Positions 60,948 to 64,000 of a DNA stretch of 64,000 nt are shown piece after piece. Position 1 is the stretch's first letter, and every line of letters starts with the position of its first letter. The position numbers and the translations under genes are program-made. The DNA comes from Neisseria animalis (GTDB lineage: Bacteria; Pseudomonadota; Gammaproteobacteria; Burkholderiales; Neisseriaceae), in NCBI RefSeq assembly GCF_900636515.1, contig NZ_LR134287.1, positions 1,550,001 to 1,614,000 on the forward strand. Direction: 5' to 3'. The notes below the pieces were generated by a model, which saw nothing but the letters and a program-made list of their open reading frames with translations, searched no databases and had not been told where the DNA came from.

Positions 60948-61769
60948 ATGACCGCACCGCGCCATATTTTCTATATTTCCGACCGCACCGGCCTGACCGC
61001 CGAAAATATCGGCGAAGCCCTGCTCAACCAGTTTGGCAATCTCGAGTTTAAGCGTTCTACGTTCCCGTTTATCGATACACCGGAAAAAGCTCAGGCGGTT
61101 GTTGAGAAAATCAGCCAAGCCGCAACCGCCAGCGGCCAGCGGCCGATTGCGTTTGTCAGCGTGGTCAATACCAATATCCGCAGCATTATCCAATCTGCCA
61201 ACGCTTTCCAAATCAATTTTTTCGATACCTTTCTGCCTGATTTGGAAAAAGAACTGCACACCGAAGCAGTGCAGGCCGTACAGGGCCATCACGGTATCGG
61301 CGATACGGAACGCTACGATGCGCGCATGGAAGCGGTGAACTTCTCTCTGAGCCACGACGACGGCATCAGCGATAAAAACCTGAAAGAAGCCGATGTGATT
61401 CTGATGGGCGTATCCCGTTCCGGCAAAACGCCGACTTGTCTGTATCTGGCCATGCAGTACGGTATCCGCGCCGCCAACTATCCGCTGATTCCCGATGATT
61501 TGGAATCTTCCGATCTGCCGCGCATGATTAAACCTTATAAAGACAAAATCTTCGGCCTGACCATACAACCCGAACGGCTGCAGGCTATCCGCCAAGAACG
61601 CCGCCCAAACTCTACTTATGCGGAAATCCGCACCTGCCGCAGCGAAGTTGCCGATGCACAGGCCATGTTCAAACGCCACGGCATTCCGTTTACCAACACA
61701 ACGGATAAATCGGTGGAAGAGCTGGCCGTACACATTCTGCAGGCATGCAAATTAAAACGCCGTTTCTGA
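60948..61769 (+). CDS. ppsR: PEP synthase regulatory protein (kinase/pyrophosphorylase, DUF299)
   Basis: A 273-residue bifunctional regulator that inactivates PpsA by ADP-dependent phosphorylation next to the catalytic His and reactivates it by Pi-dependent removal. The family start FYISDRTGLTAENIGEALLNQF and the P-loop GVSRSGKTPT (about residues 153-162) are clear. AGAAAGAATACC precedes the ATG. Head-to-head position with ppsA supports the assignment to PEP synthase rather than PPDK. Confidence 0.95.
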   Translation: MTAPRHIFYISDRTGLTAENIGEALLNQFGNLEFKRSTFPFIDTPEKAQAVVEKISQAATASGQRPIAFVSVVNTNIRSIIQSANAFQINFFDTFLPDLEKELHTEAVQAVQGHHGIGDTERYDARMEAVNFSLSHDDGISDKNLKEADVILMGVSRSGKTPTCLYLAMQYGIRAANYPLIPDDLESSDLPRMIKPYKDKIFGLTIQPERLQAIRQERRPNSTYAEIRTCRSEVADAQAMFKRHGIPFTNTTDKSVEELAVHILQACKLKRRF

Positions 61770-61792
61770 ACATCCGGCCTGCTGTTTGACCC

Positions 61793-61828
61793 ATGCCGTC
61801 TGCAAAAACACGATTTTGCAGACGGCAT
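61793..61828 (+). terminator. DUS-pair hairpin after ppsR
   Basis: ATGCCGTCTGCAAAA and TTTTGCAGACGGCAT pair with a very short loop; the T-run is weak. Confidence 0.65.
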
Positions 61829-61897
61829 TGCATTTATTTACTTCAAGCTGCGTTATAGTGGTATTTTAAATATTGTCTGAATCAGGGAGGATTTTTC

Positions 61898-62608
61898 ATG
61901 ATATTCCGCGCACTCGTTCCAGCGCTGCTCTTGGGTGCAGCCTTGCCTGCAAGCGCCGACACGCTGCATTACAACATCATTGAGTTTTCCGAAAGTGCCG
62001 GCATGGAAGTTCCCCGCGACACCATGACTGCTCATTTTCAAATCGAATCCGAAGGCAAGGAACGCGCTGCCGTCAATGCTGCCTTTACTCGAAAATTCAA
62101 TGAATTTAACCGCAAAGCGCAAACCAAATCCTTCCAAACCGAACTGCTGAACCGCTCCGCCACACCGCGTTACCGCTACGACGATGGCAAGCGCACGCAA
62201 ACCGGCTGGGTAGAAACGGCCGAATTTAAAGTAGAAAGCCGGGACTTTACCGCACTCAACCGTCTGATTGCAGAAACGCAAAACCTCGCCAACCTCCAAC
62301 ATACCGCTTTCAGCATTTCCAAAGCCAAGCGCGAAGCCGCCATCGACGAAGTCAGCAAAGCGGCGATTGTGCGCTTTAAAGAACGGGCGGAAACACTGGT
62401 GGGAACGCTGGGACACTCCGGCTACAAAATCGTCAAACTCAACTTGGGGCACATCGGCAGCGGTAATATCGGCGGCGCTGTGCCTCAAATGAAAATGCTC
62501 CGCTCCGCCGCACCGATGGCAGCGAGCATGACGGCAGATGCCATCGACCCTTCCTCCCCCGGTTCGGAAGAAGTCAGCATTACGGTAAACGGCTCAATCC
62601 AGTTTTAA
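61898..62608 (+). CDS. SIMPL domain (DUF541) secreted protein
   Basis: A 236-residue protein with a Sec signal (MIFRALVPALLLGAALPASA, cleavage probably after ASA near residue 20) and one SIMPL/DUF541 domain: YNIIEFSESAGMEVPRDTMTAHF, then KFNEFNRKAQ, WVETAEFKVESRDFTALNRLI and a C-terminal SEEVSITVNGSIQF strand. SIMPL proteins are periplasmic and of unclear function, with links to oxidative stress and membrane integrity. AGGGAGGATTTTTC gives a strong ribosome-binding site. Confidence 0.88.
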   Translation: MIFRALVPALLLGAALPASADTLHYNIIEFSESAGMEVPRDTMTAHFQIESEGKERAAVNAAFTRKFNEFNRKAQTKSFQTELLNRSATPRYRYDDGKRTQTGWVETAEFKVESRDFTALNRLIAETQNLANLQHTAFSISKAKREAAIDEVSKAAIVRFKERAETLVGTLGHSGYKIVKLNLGHIGSGNIGGAVPQMKMLRSAAPMAASMTADAIDPSSPGSEEVSITVNGSIQF

Positions 62609-62628
62609 GGCCGTCTGCATATTCCCCA

Positions 62629-62657
62629 AACGGCAATCCGCGGCGGTTGCCGTTTTC
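62629..62657 (+). terminator. Terminator after the SIMPL gene
   Basis: AACGGCAA and TTGCCGTT pair around a 10-base loop and run into TTT. Confidence 0.7.
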
Positions 62658-62803
62658 ATTTGCGGTCATGCGGATTTCAGGTAAAATTCCCGCATATTGC
62701 AAACGAAAATAAAAACTTACGTCCGTTTATCCGCCTCCGCCGCAGAAATGATTTTCTGCCGCCGGCCAATTTCGATTTGCCCTGTCTCTACCAAGGATTT
62801 CTC

Positions 62804-63148
62804 ATGAGCAAAAAACTCACCGCTCCGACCGAACTGCCCGACGAAGACGATTTGCGCGCCGTGCTGGCATACAATATGCGGCTGTTCCGCGTCAATAAAA
62901 AATGGTCGCAGGAAGAACTGGCCCGACAGTGCGGCTTGGACCGTACCTATGTTTCCACAGTCGAGCGCAAACGCTGGAACATTGCCTTATCGAACATCGA
63001 AAAAATGGCTTCGGCATTGGGCATATCCGCCTACCAACTGCTGCTGTCGCCGCAGGAGCGTTTGCGGCTGATGACTGAAACATACGGTGAAACCGCTCAA
63101 ACCGCCGCACCGGAGCTGTCAGATTCAGATCCTGCCACCACAGCTTAA
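62804..63148 (+). CDS. XRE-family transcriptional regulator
   Basis: A 114-residue DNA-binding protein with one Cro/C1-type helix-turn-helix at about 24-80 ([29 protein letters not shown], then [11 protein letters not shown]). The short C-terminal tail is Thr/Ser/Glu-rich. The ATG at 62804 ([16 protein letters not shown]) follows CAAGGATTTCTC and gives a family-like length; an upstream in-frame extension to 62660 is less likely. Target genes unknown; glnD lies 62 bp downstream. Confidence 0.88.
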   Translation: MSKKLTAPTELPDEDDLRAVLAYNMRLFRVNKKWSQEELARQCGLDRTYVSTVERKRWNIALSNIEKMASALGISAYQLLLSPQERLRLMTETYGETAQTAAPELSDSDPATTA

Positions 63149-63210
63149 ACCACCGTTGGCAGGCCGTCTGCAAAATACGCTGCGGCAGTTGCCAAACATG
63201 GAGCAAAACC

Positions 63211-64000
63211 ATGCCTTACCGCCAAACCGCCCGAAATCTGTTCGAGCAACAACAGCAGCAAGCCATCGCCAACTTTCTGGCCAAACCGCAGCCCACCGTA
63301 TTTTTTCAGGCGCATTGTGCGGCAGTAGAAACCCTTCTGCGTACATTGTGGTCGCCCCTTTTCGACGGCAGCGGTTTGTGTCTGATGGCAACCGGCGGTT
63401 TCGGGCGCGGCGAGCTTTACCCTCATTCCGACTTGGATTTGGCCATCGTCTCGACATCTGAAATTGCAGACGGCATACAGGAAAAAATCGCCCTGTTTAT
63501 CCAAACGCTTTGGGACATGAAATTCAAGCCCTCGGTAAAAAGCGGCAGCGTCGCCCAACTGTGCGACAGCGCGGCGGAAGACATTACCGGCGATACGGCA
63601 TTTCTGGAAGCGCGCCTGCTGTGCGGCGATGAAGCACCCGCACGGCAGCTGATACAGGAAACCGCCGCACGCCGCGATGTTACCGCCTTTATCGAAGCCA
63701 AGCTGCTGGAAATGCACCAGCGCCACAACAAATCACAAGGCTCGGGAGCGGTACTCGAGCCGAACATCAAAAGCTGTCCGGGCGGTTTGCGCGATATTCA
63801 CACCATGCTGTGGCTGGCCAAGGCGCAAGGCTTGGATACCGGCTTGGGCGCATTGATTTCCCAAGCCATTCTTACCCGTACCGAAGCGGGTATGCTGTCG
63901 CAATGCTACAAACAGCTTGCCGCCATCCGTATCCATCTGCACATCTGCGCCCGCCGTGCCGAAGACCGGCTGATTTTCGATTTGCAGGGGAAAGTAGCCG
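63211..64000 (+). CDS. glnD: [Protein-PII] uridylyltransferase GlnD (3' partial)
   Basis: The first 263 codons of GlnD, the nitrogen sensor that uridylylates and deuridylylates PII. The nucleotidyltransferase motif [19 protein letters not shown] (Gly-Gly then two catalytic Asp) is near residues 70-88, followed by [11 protein letters not shown] and [21 protein letters not shown], typical of GlnD. GGAGCAAAACC precedes the ATG at 63211. The frame is open to the window end, where the HD and ACT domains would still be to come. Confidence 0.93.
   Translation, partial: MPYRQTARNLFEQQQQQAIANFLAKPQPTVFFQAHCAAVETLLRTLWSPLFDGSGLCLMATGGFGRGELYPHSDLDLAIVSTSEIADGIQEKIALFIQTLWDMKFKPSVKSGSVAQLCDSAAEDITGDTAFLEARLLCGDEAPARQLIQETAARRDVTAFIEAKLLEMHQRHNKSQGSGAVLEPNIKSCPGGLRDIHTMLWLAKAQGLDTGLGALISQAILTRTEAGMLSQCYKQLAAIRIHLHICARRAEDRLIFDLQGKVA

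Overview
The window is a chromosomal segment from a species of Neisseria or a close relative (Neisseriaceae, Betaproteobacteria). Three things support this. Neisserial DNA uptake sequences (core GCCGTCTG) are everywhere, many paired head-to-head as transcription terminators. Eleven copies of a 107-bp Correia-type miniature element are present. The gene clusters (gmk-rpoZ-spoT, folC-dedD-cvpA-purF, ppsA/ppsR, comEC) are proteobacterial core genes with Neisseria-like sequences. The most common uptake word here is GCCGTCTGCAAA; canonical AGGCCGTCTGAA is a minority, so the strain uses an unusual or mixed dialect. I do not name a species.

Layout. 1-9.4 kb: the edge of ribB on the minus strand, with an in-frame helix-turn-helix extension; a DUF3360 membrane protein; a DUF4230 protein bracketed by two Correia-like elements; uraA; a glycerophosphotransferase-like enzyme interrupted by an 11-bp tandem repeat (likely phase-variable); and clpB. 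9.4-23 kb: trpS, a structured intergenic region with a possible micro-peptide, a lipoprotein, trxB, an AhpD-like protein, the spoT-rpoZ-gmk operon, apt, and an OmpA-type lipoprotein followed by a BapA-like Ig-repeat surface protein. 23-39.6 kb: a giant FAD/Fe-S oxidoreductase, maf, rsmA, an amino-acid ABC ATPase, a YgfX-like protein, folC-dedD-cvpA-purF, an esterase, a HAD phosphatase and comEC.

39.9-52.9 kb is one huge minus-strand trimeric autotransporter adhesin locus (about 4,320 codons if intact). It has an ESPR signal, YadA-type head repeats, four full plus one partial near-identical 1,401-bp repeats, two 951-bp collagen-like repeats and a C-terminal YadA anchor. A single missing base near 49,005 splits it, separating head from anchor. 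52.9-64 kb: a leader region with a 15-A tract, a tandem array of three Correia-like elements, asmA, dusB, tatD, ppsA with its regulator ppsR divergent, a SIMPL protein, an XRE regulator, and the 5' part of glnD.

The themes of the window are surface variation (the repeat-driven adhesin, the 11-bp repeat in a surface-polymer enzyme, and the BapA-like protein) and natural transformation (uptake sequences and comEC). Two genes, the DUF4230 gene and comEC, take their stop codon from an inserted element. All calls come from reading the sequence and translations; no database search was run.
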